Assembly (NCBI GenBank): GCA_036390995.1
Contig: DASWAT010000074.1
Span: 1-14,060 of the forward strand
Direction: 5' to 3'
Source of the DNA: DASQQQ01 sp036390995
GTDB lineage: Bacteria > Actinomycetota > UBA4738 > HRBIN12
Length of the DNA: 14,060 nt
Shown one piece after another: positions 1 through 6,563 of the stretch; position 1 is the stretch's first letter; the number at the start of each line of letters is the position of its first letter. A program made the position numbers and the translations under genes. A model generated the notes under the pieces. The model was not told the origin of the DNA. It worked only from the letters and a program-made list of their open reading frames with translations, and did not search any database.

Positions 1-7
1 GAAGCCG

Positions 8-40
8 AGGCCCTCGCGTCGCTCGTGGACGCGAGGGCCT
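8..40. terminator. Perfect 13-bp hairpin, candidate terminator
   Basis: AGGCCCTCGCGTC (8-20) is exactly complementary to GACGCGAGGGCCT (28-40) around a 7-nt loop. It lies 15 nt beyond the stop of the minus-strand repeat protein, where a terminator is expected. No T-run follows on either strand, so it would be a GC-type actinobacterial terminator, or it may equally serve an unseen plus-strand gene left of the window. Bases 1-55 hold nothing else that I can see. Confidence 0.5.
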
Positions 41-55
41 GACCCGGCAGATCGC

Positions 56-286
56 TTAGCTCCCTTCGGATCCCCGGCTGAAGTCCGGCCGGGTCTCACG
101 CTCGGGATGCGCCTCGGTGGTCCGCGAACCCTCGGCGAACCCGCCGCGGTGCTCCTGCTCCTCGGTGTGCATGTCCGCCGCCACGCCCTCCGCGAAGCTG
201 CCCATGTGCTCCTTGTCGGGCGTGTGCTCCTCGAGCCGCTCCTGGCCTTCGGCGAAGTCACCCATGTGCTCGCGCTCTTCCATCAT
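56..286 (-). CDS. Small tandem-repeat protein, EH(M/R)GxFAEG units
   Basis: This 76-aa, highly charged, hydrophilic protein is built from a repeating unit. EHMGDFAEG (residues 6-14), EHMGSFAEG (26-34) and EHRGGFAEG (45-53) are spaced 19-20 residues apart, and a degenerate fourth copy TRPDFSRG (65-72) keeps the register. Linkers are rich in Glu, Arg, Thr and His. There is no signal peptide, membrane segment or cysteine. The repeats are also visible at DNA level, which argues for internal duplication followed by selection on the motif. The start is ATG at 286, with AAGGAG six bases upstream; a second ATG follows directly. The stop is TAA. I do not recognise a named family. The low-complexity, Gly/Phe/Glu-repeat character recalls stress-induced repeat proteins such as GsiB, but the motif is different and no function can be assigned. 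Confidence 0.72.
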   Translation of the reverse strand: MMEEREHMGDFAEGQERLEEHTPDKEHMGSFAEGVAADMHTEEQEHRGGFAEGSRTTEAHPERETRPDFSRGSEGS

Positions 287-292
287 CTCCCG

Positions 293-298
293 CTCCTT
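293..298 (-). promoter_or_regulatory. Ribosome binding site AAGGAG
   Basis: AAGGAG on the minus strand with a 6-nt spacer to the ATG at 286. It is a near-ideal Shine-Dalgarno sequence and fixes the start of the repeat protein at the first of its two consecutive ATGs. Confidence 0.65.
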
Positions 299-304
299 CC
301 GCCA

Positions 305-337
305 GGGCGCCGATCCGGCGCTCCGGCCCTGTGCCGG
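305..337 (-). other. Two tandem GC stem-loops upstream of the repeat protein
   Basis: GCGCCG (307-312) pairs with CGGCGC (316-321) around ATC, extendable by a G-U and a G-C pair to 305-323. Directly beside it CCGGC (323-327) pairs with GCCGG (333-337) around CCTGT. The pair could end the gnd-pgi-HAD transcript, whose stop is about 90 nt upstream, or form the leader of the repeat-protein mRNA just before its Shine-Dalgarno. The sequence does not decide between these. Confidence 0.35.
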
Positions 338-366
338 CTGTCACGGATCGCTCGATCGGAGAGGGT

Positions 367-392
367 GTTCCCGGTGCCGCGGTTCGTTACAC
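367..392 (-). promoter_or_regulatory. Possible alternative-sigma promoter for the repeat protein
   Basis: On the minus strand GTGTAA (392-387), a 14-nt gap, then GGGAAC (372-367) loosely resembles the GTTT/GNNT...GGGTA pattern of SigB/SigF stress promoters of actinobacteria. It would leave a leader of roughly 75 nt containing the tandem stem-loops. The match is partial and could be chance. The rest of the 287-426 gap shows no gene. Confidence 0.2.
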
Positions 393-426
393 GCCGGTGG
401 GGGCCGACCCAGGGGGCCAGTCGGGA

Positions 427-1104
427 TCAGTCGGGGTCCGGGAACGGAGCGGTGAGCGAGGGCAGCACGTGGTCGGCGCCCGATGCGGCGAGCTCCTCGA
501 CCGAGTACTTCCCGCTGGCCACCGCGACCGAGACGGCGCCCGCATCGTTCGCGGCGGCCACGTCGTTGGGCGTGTCACCCACCACCATCACGCGCCCCCA
601 CAGGATGTCGTGGCCGTGGAGCATCTCGACGCGACGGATCGCGGTGCGCGTCACCTCCACGCGGTCGTCCGAGTCGGTCCCGTAGCCCCCGATGGGGAAG
701 AAGCGGTTCAGGTTCGCCCGCGCGAGCTTCACCCGAGCGCTGCCCTCCAGCGCGCCCGAGACGATGCCGAGGACCGCGCCGCTGTCGAACAGTCGGGTGA
801 GCAACTTCTCGACGCCATCCAGAACCCGGTAGCCCTCGGATGTGCGCACCTCGTCGGCCAGCCGGTACAGGTACGCAGCGTAGAGCCGGGCGAGCTCCTC
901 GAGCGCGGGCTCGCGGCCCACGACCGAGACGAAGGTCCTCCGGGCCACCACCGGATCGGTCTCGCCGGCCTGCGAGTGCTCGCCGATGTCGGCTGGCACG
1001 CCGTAGAGACGGTCGAACGCGTATCGCCAGCTCCGTGCACCAGCGCCACCCGTATCGATGAGTGTTCCATCGACGTCGAACAGCACCGCCACCGGCTCGC
1101 TCAT
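427..1104 (-). CDS. HAD-superfamily phosphatase (phosphoglycolate phosphatase-like)
   Basis: This 225-aa protein is a cytoplasmic haloacid dehalogenase-type phosphomonoesterase. Motif I, FDVDGTLIDT, has nucleophile Asp10 and acid/base Asp12. Motif II is Ser116 in GIVSGA, and motif IV is GDTPND at 176-181 with Asp177 and Asp181 for Mg2+. A helical cap lies between residues 20 and 95. The usual motif III lysine is not obvious; an Arg in DRVEVTRTAIRR (about 148-158) occupies its place. Length is normal for the Gph/beta-PGM-like subfamily. The ATG at 1104 lies 6 nt after the pgi stop, so it is probably the last gene of a gnd-pgi-HAD operon, hinting at a sugar-phosphate or phosphoglycolate substrate. 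Substrate cannot be read from the sequence. Confidence 0.88.
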   Translation of the reverse strand: MSEPVAVLFDVDGTLIDTGGAGARSWRYAFDRLYGVPADIGEHSQAGETDPVVARRTFVSVVGREPALEELARLYAAYLYRLADEVRTSEGYRVLDGVEKLLTRLFDSGAVLGIVSGALEGSARVKLARANLNRFFPIGGYGTDSDDRVEVTRTAIRRVEMLHGHDILWGRVMVVGDTPNDVAAANDAGAVSVAVASGKYSVEELAASGADHVLPSLTAPFPDPD

Positions 1105-1110
1105 CGCGAC

Positions 1111-2739
1111 TCACCGCCCCCGCTGGGTGCGGTACCGGCGGATCAGGGCGTTCGTGGACGGATCGTGCTCGAGCCCCAGATCCTGCGTCGTGAGCTCGGG
1201 CACGATCCGGGTCGCCAGCGCCTTGCCGAGCTCGACGCCCCACTGGTCGAACGAGTCGATGTTCCAGATCGTCCCCTGCGTGAACACCTTGTGCTCGTAG
1301 AGCGCGACGAGCTGGCCGAGCACCCTCGGCGTGAGCTTGGTGGCCAGGATCGTGGTGCTCGGGCGGTTCCCGGCGAACGTACGATGGGGGACCTGCGCCG
1401 GCGGCACGCCCTCGGCCTCGACCTCCTCGCGGGTCTTGCCGAACGCGAGCGCCTCGGTCTGCGCGAACAGGTTCGCCATGAGCAGGTCGTGGTGGGGGCC
1501 GACGTCGTGGTTCGGCTCCACGAACCCGATGAAGTCACACGGGATCAGCTCGGTCCCCTGATGCAGCAGCTGGAAGTAGGCGTGCTGGCCGTTCGTCCCG
1601 GGCGTGCCCCAGACGACCGGGCCGGTGGAGTACCCGACCGGGTTCCCCTGCAGGTCGACCGACTTGCCGTTCGACTCCATGTCGAGCTGCTGCAGGTACG
1701 CGGGGAACCGCTCGAGGTGCTGGTGGTAGGGCAGCACGGCGTGGCTCGCGGCGCCCAGGAAGTTGCCGTACCAGGTCCACAGCAGCCCGAGCAGGACCGG
1801 AGCGTTGCGCTCGAACGGCTCCGAGCGGAAGTGCTCGTCGATCAGGCGGAAGCCCTCGAGCATCTCCCGGAACGCCTCGGGGCCGATCGAGATCATCAGC
1901 GAGAGCCCGATCGCCGAGTCATACGAGTACCGGCCGCCCACCCAGTCCCAGAACCCGAACATGTTCGCAGGGTCGATCCCGAACTCCTCGACCTTCTCGC
2001 TGTTCGTCGAGACGGCCACGAAGTGGTGCCGCACGGCGTCCTCGCCGCTCCCCAGCCGGCCGAGCAGCCAGTCCCGCGCCGTGTGCGCGTTCGTGAGGGT
2101 CTCGAGCGTGGTGAACGTCTTCGACGAGACGATGAACAGGGTCCGTTCGGGATCGAGGAGTCGGAGCGTCTCGTCGATGTCGGTGCCGTCCACGTTCGAG
2201 ACGAAGTGGAACGACAGCTCGCGGTCGCTGAAGTCCTTCAGTGCCTCGTACGCCATCGCCGGGCCGAGGTCGGAGCCGCCGATCCCGATGTTCACGACGT
2301 GGCGGATCCGCTGGCCGGTCGAGCCGGTCCACGCGCCCGAGCGCACCCGCTCGGAGAACGCCGCCATCCGGTCGAGGACCTCGTGCACATCCGGGACGAC
2401 GTTGTGCCCGTCGACCTCGATCACGGCGTCGCGTGGGGCGCGGAGCGCGACGTGGAGGACGGCGCGGTCCTCGGTCAGGTTGATGCGCTCGCCCCGGAAC
2501 ATCGCCTCGATCCGTTCGCGGAGGCGGGCGCGCTCGGCCAGGGCCACCAGCAGCCGGAGGGTCTCGTCGGTCACCAGGTTCTTCGAGTAGTCCAGGTACA
2601 GGTCGCCGATCTCGAGCGCGAGCCGCTCACCCCGGCCGGGATCGTCGGCGAACAGCTCGCGGAGGTGGACGCCATCGAGGGCTCTCCGATGCGCCTGCAG
2701 CGCCTGCCACTCGGGGATATCGGTGATGCTGCCGGGCAT
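1111..2739 (-). CDS. pgi: Glucose-6-phosphate isomerase
   Basis: This enzyme interconverts glucose 6-phosphate and fructose 6-phosphate in the cytoplasm, linking glycolysis to the pentose phosphate route. The 542-aa protein matches the bacterial long form (about 550 aa). It shows GIGGSDLGP (152-160), the sugar-phosphate loop SSKTFTTLET (205-214), FWDWVGGRYSYDSAIGLS (263-280), MESNGKS with catalytic Glu355, GTNGQHAYFQLLHQGT with His386, and FDQWGVELGKAL with Lys506. Glu355 and His386 fall at the same numbers as in the E. coli enzyme. The frame stays open 96 codons further upstream, but that stretch lies inside gnd. I chose ATG 2739, five bases after the gnd stop, preceded by a GAGGGG Shine-Dalgarno at the gnd 3' end, and because the protein then has family length. 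Confidence 0.97.
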   Translation of the reverse strand: MPGSITDIPEWQALQAHRRALDGVHLRELFADDPGRGERLALEIGDLYLDYSKNLVTDETLRLLVALAERARLRERIEAMFRGERINLTEDRAVLHVALRAPRDAVIEVDGHNVVPDVHEVLDRMAAFSERVRSGAWTGSTGQRIRHVVNIGIGGSDLGPAMAYEALKDFSDRELSFHFVSNVDGTDIDETLRLLDPERTLFIVSSKTFTTLETLTNAHTARDWLLGRLGSGEDAVRHHFVAVSTNSEKVEEFGIDPANMFGFWDWVGGRYSYDSAIGLSLMISIGPEAFREMLEGFRLIDEHFRSEPFERNAPVLLGLLWTWYGNFLGAASHAVLPYHQHLERFPAYLQQLDMESNGKSVDLQGNPVGYSTGPVVWGTPGTNGQHAYFQLLHQGTELIPCDFIGFVEPNHDVGPHHDLLMANLFAQTEALAFGKTREEVEAEGVPPAQVPHRTFAGNRPSTTILATKLTPRVLGQLVALYEHKVFTQGTIWNIDSFDQWGVELGKALATRIVPELTTQDLGLEHDPSTNALIRRYRTQRGR

Positions 2740-2744
2740 CGCGC

Positions 2745-3770
2745 TCACCCCTCGGCGGCTTTCTCGAGGTGCCCGCCGAACGCCTTGCGCATGGCCGAGA
2801 GCACCCGGTTCGCGAAGTCCGCCTCGCCGCGGGACGAGAAGCGCTCGTACAGGGCCGAGGACAGGACCGGGACCGGCACGCCCTCGTCGATGGCGGCCAG
2901 GATCGTCCACCGTCCCTCGCCCGAGTCCGAGACCCGTCCCGCGAAGCTCTCGAGCCCGGGGTCCTGCAGCATCGCCGCGGCCGTGAGGTCGAGGAGCCAG
3001 GAGGCGATCACGCTGCCCCGGCGCCACACCTCGGCGATCTCGGGCAGGTCGAGGTCGTAGCGGTAGAACGACGGGTCGCGGAGGGGAGCGGTCTCGGCGT
3101 CGAGCTCCTGGTCCCGGCTCCCGACGTCGGCGTGGTGCAGGACGTTCAGGCCCTCCGCGTAGGCGGCCATCACGCCGTACTCGATGCCGTTGTGGACCAT
3201 CTTCACGAAGTGCCCGGCGCCCACGGGTCCGCAGTGCAGGTAGCCGGCCTCAGCGGTGCTCGAACCCACCGGGGCGTCCCGGCCCGGCGTCCGAGGCGCG
3301 GAGTCCACGCCGGGGGAGAGCGCCGCGAAGATCGGATCGAGCCGCTGCACGACCTCGTCCTCACCTCCGATCATCAGGCAGAACCCGCGGTCGAGCCCGA
3401 ACACCCCGCCCGAGGTGCCCACGTCGACGTAGTGCACGCCCTTCGGCCGGTATCGCTCGGCCCGTTCCAGGTCGTCGCGGTAGTAGGTGTTGCCGCCGTC
3501 GATCAGGACGTCGTCCGCGTCCATGAGCTCGACCAGCCGGTCGGCCGTCTCGCCGGCGAAGCCGGCCGGCACCATGATCCACACGGCGCGGGGCTTCGCG
3601 AGCTTGCCCAGGAGGTCCTCGAGCGAGCTCGCGCCGGTCGCCCCCTCGCCCTCGAGGCCCTGCACCGCACCGGCGTCAACGTCGTAGGCCACCACCTCAT
3701 GGCCGTTCCGCATGAGGCGCCGGGTGAGGTTCGCGCCCATGCGTCCCAGTCCCACCATCCCGAGCTGCAT
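2745..3770 (-). CDS. gnd: 6-phosphogluconate dehydrogenase, decarboxylating, short NAD-type
   Basis: It oxidatively decarboxylates 6-phosphogluconate to ribulose 5-phosphate, producing reduced nicotinamide. At 341 aa it belongs to the short YqeC/GndA class rather than the about 470-aa classical Gnd. Seen: Rossmann GLGRMG (7-12), DGGNT (91-95), GTSGG (118-122), GHFVKMVHNGIEYG (186-199) with catalytic Lys190 and Asn194, and SGEGRWT (283-289). The end of the second beta strand reads YDVD (29-32), with Asp30 where NADP-dependent enzymes have Asn-Arg; in this family an acidic residue here goes with NAD+ preference. The ATG at 3770 has AAGGAG six bases upstream. It is followed by pgi and the HAD gene with 5-6 nt gaps. 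The 69-nt gap to the preceding zinc-protein gene on the same strand contains no convincing terminator, so that gene may be cotranscribed. Confidence 0.95.
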   Translation of the reverse strand: MQLGMVGLGRMGANLTRRLMRNGHEVVAYDVDAGAVQGLEGEGATGASSLEDLLGKLAKPRAVWIMVPAGFAGETADRLVELMDADDVLIDGGNTYYRDDLERAERYRPKGVHYVDVGTSGGVFGLDRGFCLMIGGEDEVVQRLDPIFAALSPGVDSAPRTPGRDAPVGSSTAEAGYLHCGPVGAGHFVKMVHNGIEYGVMAAYAEGLNVLHHADVGSRDQELDAETAPLRDPSFYRYDLDLPEIAEVWRRGSVIASWLLDLTAAAMLQDPGLESFAGRVSDSGEGRWTILAAIDEGVPVPVLSSALYERFSSRGEADFANRVLSAMRKAFGGHLEKAAEG

Positions 3771-3839
3771 CGGCCGCTCCTTGTGCGTGTCCTTCTCCGC
3801 ACCCTACGCGGCGAACCGCGCTTCGGCACGCGGAGAGGA

Positions 3840-4133
3840 TCAGGCGGTCCACCCGCGGAAGGCGCGGAGCAGCGTCTCGCGGGCGTCGGCGGGTACGGCT
3901 TCATCGGGGATGGCCCCAAGCGCCCGGAGGGTCCGCCGCATCTGGTCGAGGTAGGCGGTGCAGCCCGGGCACCCGGCGATGTGCGCCTCGAAACGGTCGC
4001 GGTCGACGGCGGGGAGCGCTCCCTCCAGGTAGTCGGTCACGAGCCCGACCAGCTCGCGACACGTCAGAGGCACCGGGGGCTCGCCCCGAGACCTCCGGCG
4101 CCCCCGGCGGAGCGGTCGCAGCAGCCTGGCCAT
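3840..4133 (-). CDS. Orphan zinc anti-sigma-like protein (zf-HC2/ZAS type)
   Basis: A small soluble protein with no membrane helix and the zinc motif of ZAS anti-sigma factors. Counting from the internal GTG at 4073, the ligands are Cys5, His31, Cys35 and Cys38 (C-x25-H-x3-C-x2-C). This is the spacing known for Streptomyces RsrA, in which zinc loss on disulfide formation releases the sigma factor. It is a paralogue of the protein at 8888-9142; both share LTC(R/K)ELV, TDYLE, EAH and the run RRT after the last Cys. Unlike that copy it has no sigma gene beside it. The start is uncertain: ATG 4133 adds an Arg-rich 20-residue tail with no good Shine-Dalgarno, while GTG 4073 gives 77 aa and matches the paralogue's N-terminus better. 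It lies between gnd and, divergently, the thiol-reductase fusion. Confidence 0.8.
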   Translation of the reverse strand: MARLLRPLRRGRRRSRGEPPVPLTCRELVGLVTDYLEGALPAVDRDRFEAHIAGCPGCTAYLDQMRRTLRALGAIPDEAVPADARETLLRAFRGWTA

Positions 4134-4249
4134 CCCTCATCGGTGTGCCCGAAGGGAGCAAACGCTACGCGGCATCGCGACGAACCTTCTGTAACGATCG
4201 CCCGGCGGGCCAGACGGAGTCCGCATCCACGGGATCGAGGAGGAGCCGA
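4134..4249. promoter_or_regulatory. Divergent intergenic region
   Basis: These 116 bases separate the orphan zinc protein (-) from the reductase fusion operon (+), so promoters for both should lie here. I see a TAGCGT box on the minus strand (4167-4162) that would place transcription start about 22 nt before ATG 4133, but no matching TTGACA-like -35 at 16-18 nt. No clear GGAAT...GTT SigR-type promoter is recognisable on either strand. Confidence 0.45.
4238..4243 (+). promoter_or_regulatory. Ribosome binding site AGGAGG
   Basis: A perfect anti-16S match six bases before GTG 4250. It decides the start of the reductase fusion, since the open frame continues 35 codons upstream to ATG 4145 without another Shine-Dalgarno. 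Confidence 0.75.
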
Positions 4250-5458
4250 GTGGAAGGTGCCGAGATCAAGGTGTACGGGGCGAGCTGGTGCCCCGACTGT
4301 CGCCGCGCGAAGCGGTTCCTCTCCGACCAGCGGATCGCGTTCGAGTGGCACGACGTCGAGACCGACGCCGAGGGCCTGCAGGTGGTGCAGGAGCGCAACA
4401 GCGGCAACAACGTCATCCCCACGATCGTCTTCCCCGACGGCTCCCACCTGTCCGAGCCCACGAACGAGGAGCTGGCGGACAAGCTCGGGCTGGCTCGGAC
4501 GGCCATGCAGCACCTCTACGACCTGATCATCGTGGGGGGCGGGCCCACCGGGCTCACCACCGCGATCTACGCCGCCCGGGAGAACCTCCAGACCCTGATC
4601 GTGGACAGCAAGGGCCTGGGCGGGCAGGCCGGCATCACCGAGCGGCTGGACAACTACCCCGGCTTCCCCGAGGGCATCGGCGGGGCCGAGCTGGCCGACC
4701 GGTTCGTGCAGCAGGCCGCCCGGTACGGCGTGGAGATGCTCCAGGCGCTGAGCGTCACGCGGATCGAGCAGGACGGCGACTGCCTGCACGTGTGGACGGC
4801 GACGGACGATCACTACGACGCCCGCGCCGTGCTGGTTGCCACCGGCTCGACGTATCGGCGGACCGGAGCCCCAGGGGAGGATGAGCTGATCGGCGCCGGC
4901 ATCCACTTCTGCGCCACCTGCGACGGGCCGTTCTACAAGGGCTCGGAGGAGCTCGTGGTCCTGGGTGGCGGCAACAGCGGTCTGGAGGAGGGCCTGTTCC
5001 TCACGCAGTTCACCGAGAAGGTGACCATCGTCGAGCGGAACACCACGCTGAAGGCCAGCCGCCTCCTGCAGGACAAGGTGCGCAGGCACCCGAAGATGGA
5101 GATCCTGGCCGGCCACGTGGTGAAGGAGTTCCGGTCGAAAGCCGACGGCGGTGGGAAGCTCGGGAGTGTGATCGTCGAGGAGCTCGCCACCGGACAGATG
5201 AAGGAGCTGCATCCGGCGGGCGCGTTCGTGTTCATCGGCCTCGAGCCGAACGCCGGGTTCGTGAGGGATGCGGTCGAGCTTGACTCGCGCGGCTTCATCG
5301 TCACCGACATGGCGTTCCAGACGAAGCTCCCCGGGGCGTTCGCCGCCGGCGACGTCCGCGCCGGGTCCACGAAGCAGCTGGCCTCGGCCGTGGGCGAGGG
5401 TGCCGCGGCGGCCATCGCGATCCGGCAGTACCTCGACGCGAAGGAGAACGCCGCGTGA
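4250..5458 (+). CDS. Glutaredoxin/mycoredoxin-like domain fused to thioredoxin reductase (AhpF-like)
   Basis: The 402-aa two-domain flavoprotein has a redox domain at residues 1-80. It carries ASWCPDC (Cys14, Cys17), cis-Pro57 in VIPT and the PDGS...EPTNEEL C-terminus typical of mycoredoxin-like glutaredoxins. A low-molecular-weight thioredoxin-reductase module follows at 88-402: FAD loop GGGPTG (96-101), catalytic CATC (221-224), nucleotide loop GGGNSG (239-244) and second FAD motif GDVR (367-370). Electrons should flow NAD(P)H to FAD to CATC to the N-terminal CPDC, the domain order used by AhpF, although AhpF has a double thioredoxin fold and a CHNC site. The NADPH-specifying HRRxxxR motif is replaced by ERNTTLKA (262-269), closer to AhpF's EFAPEMKA and suggesting NADH. 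The target is unknown: mycothiolated proteins, a peroxidase or a thioredoxin. The glucose dehydrogenase start overlaps its stop. Confidence 0.9.
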   Translation: MEGAEIKVYGASWCPDCRRAKRFLSDQRIAFEWHDVETDAEGLQVVQERNSGNNVIPTIVFPDGSHLSEPTNEELADKLGLARTAMQHLYDLIIVGGGPTGLTTAIYAARENLQTLIVDSKGLGGQAGITERLDNYPGFPEGIGGAELADRFVQQAARYGVEMLQALSVTRIEQDGDCLHVWTATDDHYDARAVLVATGSTYRRTGAPGEDELIGAGIHFCATCDGPFYKGSEELVVLGGGNSGLEEGLFLTQFTEKVTIVERNTTLKASRLLQDKVRRHPKMEILAGHVVKEFRSKADGGGKLGSVIVEELATGQMKELHPAGAFVFIGLEPNAGFVRDAVELDSRGFIVTDMAFQTKLPGAFAAGDVRAGSTKQLASAVGEGAAAAIAIRQYLDAKENAA

Positions 5459-6510
5459 GCATGCGCGCCGTCACGGTGCGGTCGCCCCACCCGGACTCCG
5501 GCGAGCTGGCCGAGGTCCCCGAGCCCTCGCCGGACGAGGGCTCGATCCTGTGCCGGACGATCGCCGTTGGCGTCGACGGCACCGACGAGGAGGTCGTCGC
5601 AGGCGCGTACGGCGAGGTCCCGGAGGGCCGCGACCGGCTGATCCTCGGTCACGAGTCGCTCGGTGAGGTGCTCGAGGCGCCGGCGGGCTCCGGCTTCTCC
5701 CCCGGAGACCTCGTGGTGGGGTTCGTCCGCCGGCCCGACCCGGTGCCGTGCGAGAACTGCGCGGCCGGCGAGTGGGACATGTGTCGCAACGGCCGGTACA
5801 CCGAGCGCGGGATCAAGGGCCGCGACGGGTACCTGTCCGAGCGGTTCCGGATCGAGCCGGCGTTCGCGGTGAAGCCGGATCCCTCCCTCGGGCGACTGGC
5901 CGTGCTCACCGAGCCCACCAGCGTGGTGGCGAAGGCTTGGGAACAGGTCGAGCGGATCGGCGGCCGGGCCGTGTTCCAGCCCAGGCGCGCGCTGGTGATG
6001 GGAGCGGGCCCGCTCGGGTTGCTCGGGGCGATGCTCGGCGTCCAGCGGGATCTCGAGGTCCACGTGCTGGACGTCGTGGAGGACGGGCCGAAGCCGAAGC
6101 TGGTGGCCGAGCTCGGCGCGACGTACCACGCGAAGGGGCTCGACGAGCTGGGGACCGGCTTCGACGTGATCCTTGACTGCACCGGCGCCGGCGGGCTCGT
6201 GTTCCACGCGGTCGACCACCTGGCGCCGAACGGCGTCATGTGCCTGACCGGCATCTCGGGCGCCGCGCGGAATGGCCAGCTGAACCTCGACGCGCTCAAC
6301 AAGGAGATCGTGCTGGAGAACAAGGTGGTGGTCGGCTCGGTGAACGCGAACCGCCGCCACTACGCGACGGCCGCGACGGCGCTGGCGAAGGCCGATGGCG
6401 GTTGGCTCGACCGGATGGTCACGCGGTGGGTACCGCTGGAGGACTGGTCCTCGGCGTTGGAGCACCGGGAGGATGATGTGAAGACGGTCGTGGAGGTGGC
6501 GCCCCGGTGA
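5455..6510 (+). CDS. Zinc-dependent glucose 1-dehydrogenase (MDR family)
   Basis: It oxidises glucose to gluconolactone with NAD(P)+. The 351-aa protein is a medium-chain dehydrogenase of the archaeal-type GDH group. Catalytic-zinc ligands appear as Asp41 (VDGTD), His66-Glu67 (GHES) and Glu153 (EPTS). Asp instead of the usual Cys is the arrangement described for Haloferax mediterranei GDH. The structural-zinc lobe keeps Cys99, Cys102 and Cys110, but the first of the usual four cysteines is Pro96. The Rossmann loop is GAGPLG (183-188), and Asp206 ends the following strand (HVLD), favouring NAD+. The C-terminal VNANRRHY segment and the WVPLEDWSSALEHR ending are GDH-like. GTG 5455 overlaps the preceding TGA by 4 nt, implying translational coupling; ATG 5461 is an alternative. 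Another polyol or aldose dehydrogenase is possible. Confidence 0.88.
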   Translation: MSMRAVTVRSPHPDSGELAEVPEPSPDEGSILCRTIAVGVDGTDEEVVAGAYGEVPEGRDRLILGHESLGEVLEAPAGSGFSPGDLVVGFVRRPDPVPCENCAAGEWDMCRNGRYTERGIKGRDGYLSERFRIEPAFAVKPDPSLGRLAVLTEPTSVVAKAWEQVERIGGRAVFQPRRALVMGAGPLGLLGAMLGVQRDLEVHVLDVVEDGPKPKLVAELGATYHAKGLDELGTGFDVILDCTGAGGLVFHAVDHLAPNGVMCLTGISGAARNGQLNLDALNKEIVLENKVVVGSVNANRRHYATAATALAKADGGWLDRMVTRWVPLEDWSSALEHREDDVKTVVEVAPR

Positions 6511-6553
6511 GCCCTACGGTCGACATGCTGCTCGCCTGGCGGTGGCGAGGATC

Positions 6554-6558
6554 GGAGG
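6554..6558 (+). promoter_or_regulatory. Ribosome binding site GGAGG
   Basis: GGAGG with a 5-nt spacer to GTG 6564. It favours that start for the small protein over the upstream GTG at 6507, which overlaps the dehydrogenase stop. Confidence 0.55.
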
Positions 6559-6563
6559 TGGGG

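Noticed and set aside
8..40. Part of a CRISPR or repeat array
   Set aside because: The palindrome occurs once; no second copy is seen in the window.
56..286. Assignment of the repeat protein to the GsiB/KGG stress-protein family
   Set aside because: The repeat core is FAEG with EH(M/R)G, not KGG, and no GsiB motif is present; only the general repetitive character is shared.
331..3060. 909-codon plus-strand open frame
   Set aside because: It lies antisense to the HAD, pgi and gnd genes, which have clear catalytic motifs. Its translation is Arg/Val/His-rich with no recognisable domain, the usual effect of GC-biased third positions.
4134..4249. SigR-type promoter (GGAAT...GTT) in the divergent region
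   Set aside because: No pair of boxes at the required spacing is found on either strand; GAACC and GGGAGC are too far from consensus.
2769..4526. 585-codon plus-strand open frame across gnd and the zinc protein
   Set aside because: Antisense to gnd and the zinc-protein gene, then out of frame with the reductase. No domain, and composition typical of shadow frames.
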